NCBI RefSeq assembly: GCF_900105325.1
Contig: NZ_FNSU01000003.1
Span: 620,001-684,000, forward strand
Reading direction: 5' to 3'
Source of the DNA: Pseudomonas marginalis
GTDB taxonomy: Bacteria > Pseudomonadota > Gammaproteobacteria > Pseudomonadales > Pseudomonadaceae
Length of the DNA stretch: 64,000 nt
The notes under the pieces were generated by a model that saw only the letters and a program-made list of their open reading frames with translations, was not told the origin of the DNA and ran no database searches. This document shows positions 55,752 to 64,000 of the stretch, one piece after another (positions within the stretch are counted from its first letter, which is position 1; each line of letters starts with the position of its first letter). The position numbers and the translations under genes were made by a program.

Positions 55752-57008
55752 TCAGTCGCTCAACGCGACCCCAAGGCTGCCCAGGGCCTTCCAGTACCCA
55801 GGATAGGTCTTGGCCACGCAGTCCGGGTCCTGAATGCGGATTCCCGCGATTTTCAACCCCGCGAGTGCAAAGCACATGGCGATGCGGTGGTCGGCATGGG
55901 TGTCGATCAGGGCGTTGCACGACGTGCCGGCCAGCGCCGGGTCGGCCGCGACCAGCAGGTCATCGCCTTCAATGCTGGCGAGGCCCGGACGGATCGCATT
56001 GAGGCCGTCATGCAGGGCCTGTACGCGATCGCATTCCTTGACCCGCAGGTTGGCCAGCTCAGTGAAACGCACCGGGGTGTTGTTGAAGGCAGCCAGGACC
56101 GCCAGGGTCGGGATCGCGTCCTGCATCTGCGAACCGACCACGATGGCCTGCATATTCGGGAACTGCGCGATCACGGCCTGGGCCTTGGCGTCTGGTTGGG
56201 TGAAGGCCTGGGCGGCCACGCCGATGTCGATGCGGCCACCGGTCAACACTTCGGCAGCCCACAAGTAGGTGGCGGCGGAAGCGTCGGGTTCGATCAGGTA
56301 ATCATGGGCGGTGTAGCCGGTGGGGGCCACGCGCCAGGTGGTGTCGTCGATCACATCGACCTGGGCGCCGAAGGCCCGCATGCAGTCCAGGGTCAGGTCC
56401 ACGTAGCCACGGGCACCGATGTTCTTGCCGGTCAGTGCCACTTCAATCGGCGCTTCGCCGCACGCGGCCAGCATCAACAGGGCCGATACATACTGGCTGG
56501 ACAAGCCGCCGTCGATCTCGAAGCGCTTGGCCTGGACCGTGCCCACGCCGTGCACCGTCACCGGCGGGCAACCGGTCGGGCTGTCGACCTGGATACCGTT
56601 CCGGCCGAGGGTGGCCAGCAGCGGGCCGATCGGACGTTTCTGCATATACGCGTCGCCGTCCAGTACCACCGTGCCTTGCACGGTAGCCACGGCGGCCGTC
56701 AGGAAGCGCATCGCGGTGCCGGCATTGCCGAGGAACAACGGCTGCGCCGGCAATTGCAGCTTGCCGGTGCCGGTGACCACGAAGGTGGTGTCGTCCGGCT
56801 CGTCGATGGTCACGCCCATCTGGCGCAGGGCCACCGACATATGCCGGGTGTCGTCGCTCTTCAAGGCGCCGCTCAGGCGGCTGGTGCCCTTGGCCAGCGC
56901 CGCCAGCAGCAGGGCGCGGTTGGTAATGGATTTGGAGCCGGGGGGCGCGACCTTGCCATTCAGGGGGAAGTTGGGCGGTGTAACGGTCACGGTTTTCTGC
57001 GAACTCAA
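55752..57008 (-). CDS. aroA: 3-phosphoshikimate 1-carboxyvinyltransferase (EPSP synthase)
   Basis: A stand-alone EPSP synthase of the shikimate pathway (shikimate-3-phosphate plus PEP to EPSP). No ATG precedes the conserved N-terminus closely; a TTG at 57008 (MSSQKTVTVTPPNFPL) has AGGAG 9 nt upstream and gives 418 residues, whereas the ATG at 57077 adds 23 unlikely residues. Motifs: PGSKSITNRALLLAAL, LFLGNAGTAMRFLTAA, DGDAYMQKRPIGPLL and the C-terminal DTHADHRIAMCFALAG. The residue after GNAGTAMR is Phe where the E. coli enzyme has Pro101. Confidence 0.93.
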   Translation of the reverse strand: MSSQKTVTVTPPNFPLNGKVAPPGSKSITNRALLLAALAKGTSRLSGALKSDDTRHMSVALRQMGVTIDEPDDTTFVVTGTGKLQLPAQPLFLGNAGTAMRFLTAAVATVQGTVVLDGDAYMQKRPIGPLLATLGRNGIQVDSPTGCPPVTVHGVGTVQAKRFEIDGGLSSQYVSALLMLAACGEAPIEVALTGKNIGARGYVDLTLDCMRAFGAQVDVIDDTTWRVAPTGYTAHDYLIEPDASAATYLWAAEVLTGGRIDIGVAAQAFTQPDAKAQAVIAQFPNMQAIVVGSQMQDAIPTLAVLAAFNNTPVRFTELANLRVKECDRVQALHDGLNAIRPGLASIEGDDLLVAADPALAGTSCNALIDTHADHRIAMCFALAGLKIAGIRIQDPDCVAKTYPGYWKALGSLGVALSD

Positions 57009-57098
57009 GGTGCAAGGCTCCTGATCAAGGCAAGGTGGTACGGAGTGGCCGACGGGCGGACCCGAATAATCGGCCAAAGATGCGGTGCTTGTCGAGGT

Positions 57099-57653
57099 CT
57101 AGCGCTTGCTCAACCAGTAATCGTGCAGTGCCCGTGCCGCCGGTTCGATAGCGCTGACCCGTTGCTGATGCAGCTCCACATCCAGGTCGGCGGGCAACTC
57201 GAAGTTGTCCTGCTCGGCGCACCAGGAGATTTTATCCAGGTTCGCTGCCTGCTCCGCGGGCAACTCAGGCCAATTGCCGATAGCGGCGCCACGGATATAA
57301 CCAAAGCACCATTCTTCGGCGAGGGTCACGACTTGGTCCTGGTGTTCGGTTTCATCGAAGCGCGCCTTGAAGCCCTCGGCGTCAGTCGCCAGTTGTCCGG
57401 CCAGGGTGTTGATATGACGCACGCACAGGTCAAGGAACTGCTGGGCCTCTTCGGCGTTTTCCCACTCCGGGTTCTGCCCGCCCCAGATCGCCGGGAACCA
57501 CTCGGCGATGTCCACCTGTGCCGGGCTGGACACCAGCGCGGTGAAGTAGCCGTCGAGTTCGGCCAGGTTCAGCACCGAATGGTCGTCGCCGTATTTCAAC
57601 AGGGTTTCTTCGATGAATTCGAAATCGGCGGGGGCGAGGGGTTGGGCGTGCAT
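57099..57653 (-). CDS. YecA/UPF0149-family protein
   Basis: About 184 residues from MHAQPLAPADFEFIEETLL. This ATG is favoured because AAGGA lies 7 nt upstream; an ATG at 57659 is too close to that site. Family traits: LNLAELDGYFTALVSSP near residue 27, EWFPAIWGG near 50 and WCFGYIRGAAIG near 110. Unlike many YecA proteins it lacks a C-terminal SEC-C zinc motif. Function unknown. Confidence 0.8.
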   Translation of the reverse strand: MHAQPLAPADFEFIEETLLKYGDDHSVLNLAELDGYFTALVSSPAQVDIAEWFPAIWGGQNPEWENAEEAQQFLDLCVRHINTLAGQLATDAEGFKARFDETEHQDQVVTLAEEWCFGYIRGAAIGNWPELPAEQAANLDKISWCAEQDNFELPADLDVELHQQRVSAIEPAARALHDYWLSKR

Positions 57654-57838
57654 GGGCATATCCTTTAAACGTCGAACGCCGCTGATGGGGCGGCTCAAAG
57701 CGCGAAGGATGGCGTGTGCCGGGGCTTTTATCCAGCGTCTTTTCCATCGCCGTTGCCAGTCCCGCTTTTGGCCGATGCGCCGTCACGTACCCTTGTTATA
57801 GTTCAGGCCTTATCACTCGCCAGCCAGGGATCACTGCC

Positions 57839-58651
57839 ATGTCCGAATATCAAGCTTTCGTCGTCGAACTCAGCGGCAACGTAGCCCATGTGCAGATCAA
57901 CCGCCCGGAAAAGATCAACGCGATGAACGCCGCGTTCTGGACCGAGATCATCGACATCTTCCAATGGATCGAAGACACCGACGCCGTACGCGCCGTGGTG
58001 CTCAGCGGTGCCGGCAAGCATTTTTCCTCCGGCATCGACCTGATGATGCTGGCCTCGGTGGCCAATGACTTCGGCAAGGATGTGGGCCGCAATGCACGCC
58101 TGCTGCGGCGCAAGATCCTCGAACTGCAAGCCTCGTTCAGCGCCGTCGACAACTGCCGCAAACCGGTACTGGCGGCGATCCAGGGTTACTGCATCGGTGG
58201 CGCCATCGATCTGATCAGCGCCTGCGACATGCGCTACGCGGCTGAAAACGCGCAATTCTCGATCAAGGAAATCGACATCGGCATGGCCGCCGACGTCGGC
58301 ACCCTGCAACGCCTGCCACGCATCATCGGCGACGGCATGCTGCGTGAGCTGGCCTACACCGGCCGCCCGTTCGGTGCCGAGGAGGCGCGCAGCATCGGCC
58401 TGGTCAATCGCGTGTATGCCGACCAGGAAAGCCTGTTGGCCGGCGTGTTCGAGATCGCCCATGAAATCGCGGCCAAATCGCCGATTGCGGTCACTGGCAC
58501 CAAAGCCATGATCAGCTACATGCGTGACCATACGGTCAATGACGGTCTGGAATACGTTGCCACCTGGAACTCGGCTATGTTGCAATCCAACGACCTGCGC
58601 GTGGCCATCGCGGCCCATATGAGCAAGCAGAAACCCGAATTCGTGGATTGA
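57839..58651 (+). CDS. Crotonase-family delta3,5-delta2,4-dienoyl-CoA isomerase
   Basis: A 270-residue enoyl-CoA hydratase/isomerase from MSEYQAFVVELSGNVAHVQI. The oxyanion-hole elements are GAGKHFSSGIDL near residue 60 and YCIGGAIDLISACDMRYA near 117. The acidic residues in KEIDIGMAADVGTLQRLPR near 145-160 match dienoyl-CoA isomerase (ECH1) rather than hydratase, whose second Glu would differ. It would process unsaturated fatty acids in beta-oxidation. The end overlaps the longest frame of nudC. Confidence 0.82.
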   Translation: MSEYQAFVVELSGNVAHVQINRPEKINAMNAAFWTEIIDIFQWIEDTDAVRAVVLSGAGKHFSSGIDLMMLASVANDFGKDVGRNARLLRRKILELQASFSAVDNCRKPVLAAIQGYCIGGAIDLISACDMRYAAENAQFSIKEIDIGMAADVGTLQRLPRIIGDGMLRELAYTGRPFGAEEARSIGLVNRVYADQESLLAGVFEIAHEIAAKSPIAVTGTKAMISYMRDHTVNDGLEYVATWNSAMLQSNDLRVAIAAHMSKQKPEFVD

Positions 58652-58656
58652 CTGAC

Positions 58657-59490
58657 ATGACCCCAGGCTGGATTACCACAACGCTGCTGGACAACGACGC
58701 CCCCGGCGGCTGGGCCGTCGCCCGCAGCCGCGACGGCTTTTTGCATGACGCCAACGGCCCGCTGTTCCCTCGGGAATGGCTCAAGCGCCAGGAGCTTTCG
58801 GTGTTTGCCGAACATGGCATCGGCCACCTCGACGGTGAGCCGGTGTATCTGCTGGAACTCGACTCGGCGGGCGAAGTGCCTGGTTGCAGCTGGCAGGGCC
58901 TGCGCGGCTTCATGCTGCAAGGTGATCACACCCTCTACAAAGTGCTGGGCTACGCCGCGCAGATCGGCACCTGGGCGCGGGAGCATCGGTTCTGCGGCAG
59001 TTGCGGCCAGGCCATGGTCCAGGTGCCACGGGAACGGGCGATGTATTGCCAGGCCTGCGACCTGCGCAGCTACCCGCGGATTTCGCCGAGCATGATCGTG
59101 CTGGTGACCCGTGGCGACGAGATCCTGCTGGCGCGCTCGCCGCGGTTTGTCACCGGGGTCTACAGCACCTTGGCGGGCTTTGCCGAGCCGGGGGAGTCGG
59201 CCGAAGACTGCCTGATCCGCGAGGTGCGTGAAGAAGTGCAGGTGGAGGTCAGGAACATCCAGTACATGGGCAGCCAGTGCTGGCCGTTCCCCCATTCGAT
59301 GATGCTGGGCTTCCATGCCGAGTACGCCGGTGGCGACATCGTGCCCCAGGCCGACGAGATCGAGGACGCGCAGTGGTTCAGCATCCACGACCTGCCGCCG
59401 TTGCCGGCGTCACGCTCGATTGCGCGTTACCTGATCGACCTCTACCTGGCCCGTCGCCTAGGCCACGCTGAACCAGTGCTGCCAGGCTAG
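58657..59490 (+). CDS. nudC: NADH pyrophosphatase / deNADding Nudix hydrolase
   Basis: About 277 residues from MTPGWITTTLLDNDAPGG (ATG at 58657; a TTG at 58648 is possible). The zinc ribbon CGSCGQAM...CQACDLRSYPR lies near residue 110, followed by the Nudix box GFAEPGESAEDCLIREVREE near 170. The family motif SQPWPFPxS reads SQCWPFPHS here. It hydrolyses NAD(H) and can remove NAD caps from RNA. The last 33 bp overlap the 3' end of the convergent permease gene. Confidence 0.93.
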   Translation: MTPGWITTTLLDNDAPGGWAVARSRDGFLHDANGPLFPREWLKRQELSVFAEHGIGHLDGEPVYLLELDSAGEVPGCSWQGLRGFMLQGDHTLYKVLGYAAQIGTWAREHRFCGSCGQAMVQVPRERAMYCQACDLRSYPRISPSMIVLVTRGDEILLARSPRFVTGVYSTLAGFAEPGESAEDCLIREVREEVQVEVRNIQYMGSQCWPFPHSMMLGFHAEYAGGDIVPQADEIEDAQWFSIHDLPPLPASRSIARYLIDLYLARRLGHAEPVLPG

Positions 59491-60237
59491 GCGCACGGTC
59501 AGGCCGAGAACCACGGTGATAAACACCGGGCGAATGAATTTGGCGCCGCCGCTGATCGCGCTGCGCGCGCCAAAGAACGCGCCACACATCACCGACACGC
59601 CCATCGCCAGGCCGACAATCCAATCCACCGAGCCGTTGAAGATAAACACCGACAGCGCCGCCGCGTTGCTGACGAAGTTCATGCTGCGCGCCACGCCGCT
59701 GGCCTTCACCAGGTCGATGGGGTGCAACAGCATGGTGCTCACGGTCCAGAATGCACCGGTACCGGGGCCGGCCACGCCGTCGTAGAAGCCCAGGCCGAAA
59801 CCCTGGGTGCCTTGCCATTTCTTCTTGATCGGCGCGTCGGCGTCCAGTGGCGCCTTGGGCGTGCCACCAAACAGCAAATACACGCCGCAAGCGAATACGA
59901 TCACCGGCAGCATTTTGTTCAGGGTTTCGGCGGGCAGGTAGTGGGCAACCACCGCACCGGCCAGCGCACCGATCAACGTGCCGATGATCGCATGCACCCA
60001 CTGACGCGGGTGGAACAGCTTGCGACGGTAGAAGGTGAAGCTGGCCGTGGCCGAACCGAAGGTGGAGCTGAGCTTGTTGGTACCCAGTACCAGGTGGGGC
60101 GGCATCCCGGCGGTGAGCAGCGCCGGGGTGGTAAGCAGGCCGCCGCCACCGGCGATGGCGTCGATAAAGCCGGCGATAAAGGCCACGACGGCGAGAATGG
60201 CGAGGGTGGTGAGGTCTACGCTGAGTTCGAAGGGCAT
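59458..60237 (-). CDS. TauE/SafE (DUF81) family permease
   Basis: About 259 residues from MPFELSVDLTTLAILAVVAF; the longer frame begins in hydrophilic sequence. About eight membrane helices are visible. Family motifs are FIAGFIDAIAGGGGLLTTPALL near residue 15 (split by the glycine run) and the matching GFYDGVAGPGTGAFW near 140, the two halves of the internal duplication. Probably a sulfite/sulfoacetate or organic-anion exporter; substrate unknown. Confidence 0.9.
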   Translation of the reverse strand: MPFELSVDLTTLAILAVVAFIAGFIDAIAGGGGLLTTPALLTAGMPPHLVLGTNKLSSTFGSATASFTFYRRKLFHPRQWVHAIIGTLIGALAGAVVAHYLPAETLNKMLPVIVFACGVYLLFGGTPKAPLDADAPIKKKWQGTQGFGLGFYDGVAGPGTGAFWTVSTMLLHPIDLVKASGVARSMNFVSNAAALSVFIFNGSVDWIVGLAMGVSVMCGAFFGARSAISGGAKFIRPVFITVVLGLTVRLAWQHWFSVA

Positions 60238-60319
60238 TGGGCAGGGCTTATGGTTGGCAGTGCGCAGCAAAACGCTGTGCGAAGGGCTGCCATCTTACCT
60301 GCCTGATGTACGCAGAACC

Positions 60320-61113
60320 AAATGTGGGAGGGGGCTTGTTTCCGTGGCGGCCTTCGGGCCGACCATGTCGTTGGTTTTGACCGAGTACATATCCGTTGCT
60401 GCGGTAACGGCCACTTATGGTTTCGCTTTTACAGCGACTCACTTTTGGAGGGACCCAAAAGTAAGCAAAAGGTCCTCGCCCCAACACTCGGCACCTCGCC
60501 TAGGCTCGGTGTGCCCTCACTCCGGCTTTGGAGCGTGGGCCGCCGCGATGGGCCATCCTTGGCCCAGCGCGGCTAACCCGGCGTCCTGCCGGGTTACCCA
60601 CGCTCCAAAGCCTGCGTTCGGCCAGCGTGTTTGACGGGGCGATCCCAGATCAAAAACAAAGCGAGGCGGCCTTAAAGCCGACCTGATCTTTGACGCGTAC
60701 GCGGTGTGGCTTCTACTTCCTTAACCGCTGACGAAGTCAGCAATCTTTTGATCTGCTCTGGCTCTGGCTTTTGATCTTGATCTCAGGCGCCCCGTTAACC
60801 ACGCTGGCCGAACGCAGGCTTGAATCCGTGGGTAACCCGGCAGGACGCCGGGTTAGCCGTCCTGGGCCAAGGATGGCCCATGACGGCGGCCCACGGATTC
60901 AAGCCTTCGTTCGGGCATACCGAGCCTAGGCGAGGTACCGAGTGGTGGGGCGAAGCGTTTTTGGTTACTTTTGGCGCTTTTCCAAAAGTGACACGCCGTA
61001 AGGGCGTAACCATAAGTGGCCGTTACCGCAGCAACGGATATGTACTCATTCCACGCCAACATCCTGGTCGGCTGTCAGGCCGCCATCGGGAGCAAGCCCC
61101 CTCCCACATTTTG
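60320..61113. repeat. 794-bp composite palindromic element
   Basis: Outer ends are inverted REP units (ATGTGGGAGGGGGCTTG at 60321 and CAAGCCCCCTCCCACAT ending at 61110). Inside, arms of about 260 bp (60383-60641 and 60788-61047) are imperfect inverted copies, both with GAGTACATATCCGTTGCTGC at the outer side and an internal TAACCCGGCG-TCCTG-CCGGGTTA palindrome. The 146-bp centre is unique. Short ORFs in each arm encode the same peptide (VAAVTATYG) because they are the same repeat. No gene is supported in 60306-61132. Confidence 0.85.
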
Positions 61114-61132
61114 CCCACGGTCTGTCAGTTGC

Positions 61133-61849
61133 CTATTTGTGAGTCCCCATCCACTCCAGCGCCGTGCGCCACACACAAATCCCGAGGAAATACGCCGACA
61201 TCACCGACCACAACCCAAACGTCCACGGGTTGGTGTTGGGATAATCCACCACCATCAAAAAGCTGCAGAGCAACCAGATGGTGGTCACTGCGATATTGAT
61301 CGGCATGAAGCGCTTGACCCGGAACGGGTGCAGGAACTTCATCGGCGTCACGGTCAGCAGGGCCAGGCCGATCACGGTCAGCAAGGTGACCCAGGCGTCC
61401 GGCTGGATGATGTATACGCACAAGGCCACCACGTTCCAGGCGGCGGGGAAGCCGACGAAGTAGTTGTCTTTGCTCTTCATGTTCACGTTGCAGAAGCAGA
61501 ACAGCGATGACACCAGGATCACCGACACGGTGAACAGGTGGGTAAAGTCCGGCAGGTCGATATAGCGGTAGATAAACAGTGCCGGAATAAACACATAGGT
61601 GAGGTAATCGATCACCAGGTCCAGTACCGAGCCGTCAAAGCTGGGCAATACCGTGCTGACATTCACCCGTCGCGCCAGGGAACCATCCACGCCGTCTACC
61701 ACCAGGGCCAGGCCCAGCCAGAGCAAGCAGGCCTTGGGTGAGTTTTCCAGCAGCGCCAGGGTGGCCAGGAAGGCCAATACCACACCGGTGGCGGTAAAGC
61801 CGTGGGCGCCCCAGGCTTTGATTCTGGCTACATGCAGGGTCGATATCAC
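61133..61849 (-). CDS. pcs: Phosphatidylcholine synthase
   Basis: A 238-residue integral membrane CDP-alcohol phosphatidyltransferase with about eight helices. The catalytic signature DGxxAR-x8-Gxxx-Dxxx-D is met by DGSLARRVNV and DGSVLDLVIDYLTYV near residues 55-82. Pcs condenses CDP-diacylglycerol with choline directly. Length and N-terminus (ARIKAWGAHGFTATGVVLAF) match Pcs rather than PgsA or PssA. It stands alone on the minus strand. Confidence 0.9.
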   Translation of the reverse strand: MISTLHVARIKAWGAHGFTATGVVLAFLATLALLENSPKACLLWLGLALVVDGVDGSLARRVNVSTVLPSFDGSVLDLVIDYLTYVFIPALFIYRYIDLPDFTHLFTVSVILVSSLFCFCNVNMKSKDNYFVGFPAAWNVVALCVYIIQPDAWVTLLTVIGLALLTVTPMKFLHPFRVKRFMPINIAVTTIWLLCSFLMVVDYPNTNPWTFGLWSVMSAYFLGICVWRTALEWMGTHK

Positions 61850-61997
61850 GGGCGGTTCTCCAAAAGGTGAAACGGGGCAGCCGACAACGTGACGCTGTCG
61901 AGTCTGGCCGGGGAATGCAGGTATCGACCGGGAAGGGGGTCATAAGGTTCACCGCCCGGCGCATCACATAGCGTAGCAAGCGTAGGACGTTTCGGCA

Positions 61998-62924
61998 TCA
62001 GCCTTGGCGAAACACCAGTGCCTTCAGTCCGCTTTGCGCGTCGATATCCGGAAATTCCGGCGGGTTTTGCAGCCGTTCAATAAAGCGCAGGCCCGGTGCT
62101 TCGCGGGTGACGCCGTCGATCAGGAAGTCTTCGCCGAAGGCCGGGTCGTTCATGCACGCCAGGACAGTGCCCTGGGCCGTGAGCAAATCCGGCAGGCGAC
62201 GCAGTACGCGCTGGTAGTCCTTGGTCAGCAGGAAGCTGCCTTTCTGGAAGGACGGTGGGTCGATGATCACCAGGTCGTAGGGGCCGCTGTGGGTGACCTT
62301 GGCCCAGGATTTGAACAGGTCGTGGCCGAGGAAGGTGACCTTGCTCAGGTCATGACCGTTCAGGCGGTGGTTATCGCGGCCGCGGCTCAGGGCGCCACGG
62401 GCCATGTCCAGGTTCACCACGTGGCTGGCGCCGCCCTCGATGGCCGCGACCGAGAAGCCGCAGGTGTAGGCAAACAGGTTGAGCACGCGCTGGCCCTTGG
62501 CCTGTTCGCGCACCCAGTTGCGGCCGTAGCGCATGTCGAGGAACAGCCCGCTGTTCTGCTTTTTGCCCAGGTCGATCAGGTAACGCAGGCCGCCTTCGGT
62601 GATGGTCAGCTCGTCGATGGCTGCGCCCACCAGCCATTCCGTGGTGCTTTGCGGCAGGTAGCGGTGTTGCAGCGCCACACTGTGGGCGCCGGATCGGGCC
62701 CAGTCGAAGTCGATCAACAGCTGTTTCAACCCCTCCAGATGGGGCGCTTCGGGCTCTTTGAACAGCGCGACCAGCACCATGCCTTGCAGCCAGTCCACGG
62801 TCAATTGCTCCAGGCCCGGCCAGCAGCGGCCACGGCCATGGAACAGGCGCCGGGTTTCAGCCGGCGGGCTGGCCAGGGCGGTGAGCAGGTGGGCGTGCAG
62901 GGTAGCGAGTGCGTCTGGGTTCAT
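61998..62924 (-). CDS. Class I SAM-dependent methyltransferase (RlmI/RlmK-like)
   Basis: About 308 residues from MNPDALATLHAHLLTALAS at 62924; the longer frame adds non-conserved sequence. The SAM site is in VLNLFAYTCGFSVAAIEGG near residue 155 and the catalytic motif YDLVIIDPPSFQKGSFLL near 225, typical of the Methyltrans_SAM family of 23S rRNA m5C/m7G methyltransferases. It lacks the N-terminal PUA or THUMP domain of RlmI/RlmL, so the target is uncertain. Confidence 0.85.
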   Translation of the reverse strand: MNPDALATLHAHLLTALASPPAETRRLFHGRGRCWPGLEQLTVDWLQGMVLVALFKEPEAPHLEGLKQLLIDFDWARSGAHSVALQHRYLPQSTTEWLVGAAIDELTITEGGLRYLIDLGKKQNSGLFLDMRYGRNWVREQAKGQRVLNLFAYTCGFSVAAIEGGASHVVNLDMARGALSRGRDNHRLNGHDLSKVTFLGHDLFKSWAKVTHSGPYDLVIIDPPSFQKGSFLLTKDYQRVLRRLPDLLTAQGTVLACMNDPAFGEDFLIDGVTREAPGLRFIERLQNPPEFPDIDAQSGLKALVFRQG

Positions 62925-63115
62925 CGTTGAGCGTCGGTCATTGAGCGGGCGGCATTTTAAACACACTGGTGAGGTTTCGGGTTGTTTGAGCACAACGTGC
63001 TGGGAAAAAGCCCATGGGCAGTGATTCATGCTCAAAATTCTGTAAACCGCGCCTGATAACAGGCAAAAAATCCTCAAGCGCCGACATAAACTGGAAAAAA
63101 AGCCCGGAGGTGCCC

Positions 63116-64000
63116 ATGAACGGTTTCGCGAGTGCAGTGAATCACACAGCCCTGGATCAACCAGAGCTAGACGAATGGCGCGACGCGCTGGCGTCGCTGG
63201 TAGCCAATGCCGGCCCTGAGCGCGCACGCCAGATCCTCGATCTGCTGGCCCGCGATGCCAGCGCTCCGCACATCGACTGGAAACCCCGCCACGGTACGCC
63301 CTACATCAATAGCATCAGCGTCGAGCAGCAACCGGCGTTTCCCGGCGACCTGGCCACCGAAGAGCGCCTGGCCTCACTGGTACGCTGGAACGCCCTGGCC
63401 ATGGTGGTGCGGGCCAACCAGGCCTATGGCGAGCTCGGTGGCCACATTGCCAGTTACGCCAGTGCGGCGGATTTGTTCGAGGTGGGCTTCAATCACTTTT
63501 TCCGCGCCCGCAATCACGACTTTGGCGGCGACCTGGTGTTCTACCAGCCGCATTCGGCCCCCGGCATTTATGCGCGCGCCTTCCTTGAAGGGCGCTTGAG
63601 CGAGGACGACCTGGCCCACTATCGCCAGGAACTCGGTGGCGCCAAGGCCGGGGCGAGTGGGCTGTGCAGTTACCCGCACCCGTGGTTGATGCCTGACTTC
63701 TGGCAGTTCCCCACCGGTTCCATGGGCATTGGCCCCATCAGTTCGATTTTCCAGGCGCGCTTCATGCGCTATCTGCAGCATCGCGGCCTGCAGGACACCG
63801 CCGAGCGTCACGTGTGGGGTGTCTTCGGCGACGGCGAGATGGACGAGCCGGAAAGCATGTCGGCCCTGACCCTGGCCGCGCGCGAAGGCCTCGACAACCT
63901 GACCTGGGTGGTCAACTGCAACCTGCAACGCCTCGACGGCCCGGTGCGTGGCAACGGGCGGATTATCGACGAGCTGGAGGCATTGTTCGCGGGGGCGGGC
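63116..64000 (+). CDS. aceE: Pyruvate dehydrogenase E1 component, 5' part
   Basis: The frame is open to the right edge (295 codons seen of about 880). It starts MNGFASAVNHTALDQPELDE with GGAGG 5 nt before the ATG. HTIASYASAADLFEVGFNHF-like sequence (here HIASYASA) and the thiamine-diphosphate motif GDGEMDEPESMSAL...NCN near 240-275 identify the homodimeric E1. It should be followed by aceF outside the window. Confidence 0.95.
   Translation, partial: MNGFASAVNHTALDQPELDEWRDALASLVANAGPERARQILDLLARDASAPHIDWKPRHGTPYINSISVEQQPAFPGDLATEERLASLVRWNALAMVVRANQAYGELGGHIASYASAADLFEVGFNHFFRARNHDFGGDLVFYQPHSAPGIYARAFLEGRLSEDDLAHYRQELGGAKAGASGLCSYPHPWLMPDFWQFPTGSMGIGPISSIFQARFMRYLQHRGLQDTAERHVWGVFGDGEMDEPESMSALTLAAREGLDNLTWVVNCNLQRLDGPVRGNGRIIDELEALFAGAG

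Noticed and set aside
60795..61299. Short ORFs on both strands in the 60-61 kb repeat
   Set aside because: The same peptide appears from both arms because the DNA is an inverted repeat; no ribosome-binding site or family supports translation.

Overview
The window is a gamma-proteobacterial chromosome segment, almost certainly from the Pseudomonas fluorescens group. The reasons are a complete mannitol ABC operon with an MtlR regulator, a MuxABC-OpmB type RND pump, the GlgE/TreS/GlgB glucan cassette, high-GC coding sequence with long antisense shadow frames, and several kinds of REP/REPIN palindromes typical of fluorescent pseudomonads. No tRNA, rRNA or CRISPR array was recognised.

Layout. (1) 1-4.6 kb: mannitol uptake operon on the minus strand, transcribed mtlE-mtlF-mtlG-mtlK-mtlD (mtlD runs off the left edge). 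It has a readable promoter, a 22-bp-period MtlR-type operator, and a REPIN between mtlE and mtlF. (2) 4.7-17.9 kb: two giant paralogous genes (2130 and 2185 codons) placed between mtlE and its regulator mtlR (18.0-18.9 kb). Each has an identically spaced HrpL-type promoter (GGAACG-N16-CCACNTA) 66 nt before the start codon. The proteins share about 1650 residues of N-terminal scaffold with three internal repeats, but end in unrelated cysteine-enzyme-like domains. A decayed copy of the mtlR 3' end lies between them. This looks like a duplicated, tip-swapped toxin/effector island and is the most novel part of the window. (3) 19.0-21.0 kb: a glycosyltransferase and thiol peroxidase (tpx). (4) 21.2-30.3 kb: a four-gene RND efflux operon with 4-nt overlaps; its outer-membrane lipoprotein carries an in-frame REPIN inside the export-signal region. 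(5) 30.4-38.6 kb: an MHYT-GGDEF-EAL protein, an SDR, a nested REP cluster, a MocR-type regulator, CcoG with an Anr-like box upstream, and several small proteins. (6) 38.8-46.4 kb: glgE, treS-mak and glgB, which together convert trehalose through maltose and maltose-1-phosphate to branched alpha-glucan. (7) 46.5-64.0 kb: a frameshifted diguanylate cyclase, a hybrid histidine kinase, a CAP protein, MFS/LysR and TetR/quinone-reductase divergent pairs, aroA, a crotonase-family isomerase, nudC, a TauE-like permease, a 794-bp palindromic repeat element, phosphatidylcholine synthase, a methyltransferase and the start of aceE.

All family calls come from reading protein motifs; no database search was run. 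Start codons were often moved from the longest frame to a position with a ribosome-binding site, and this is stated where done.
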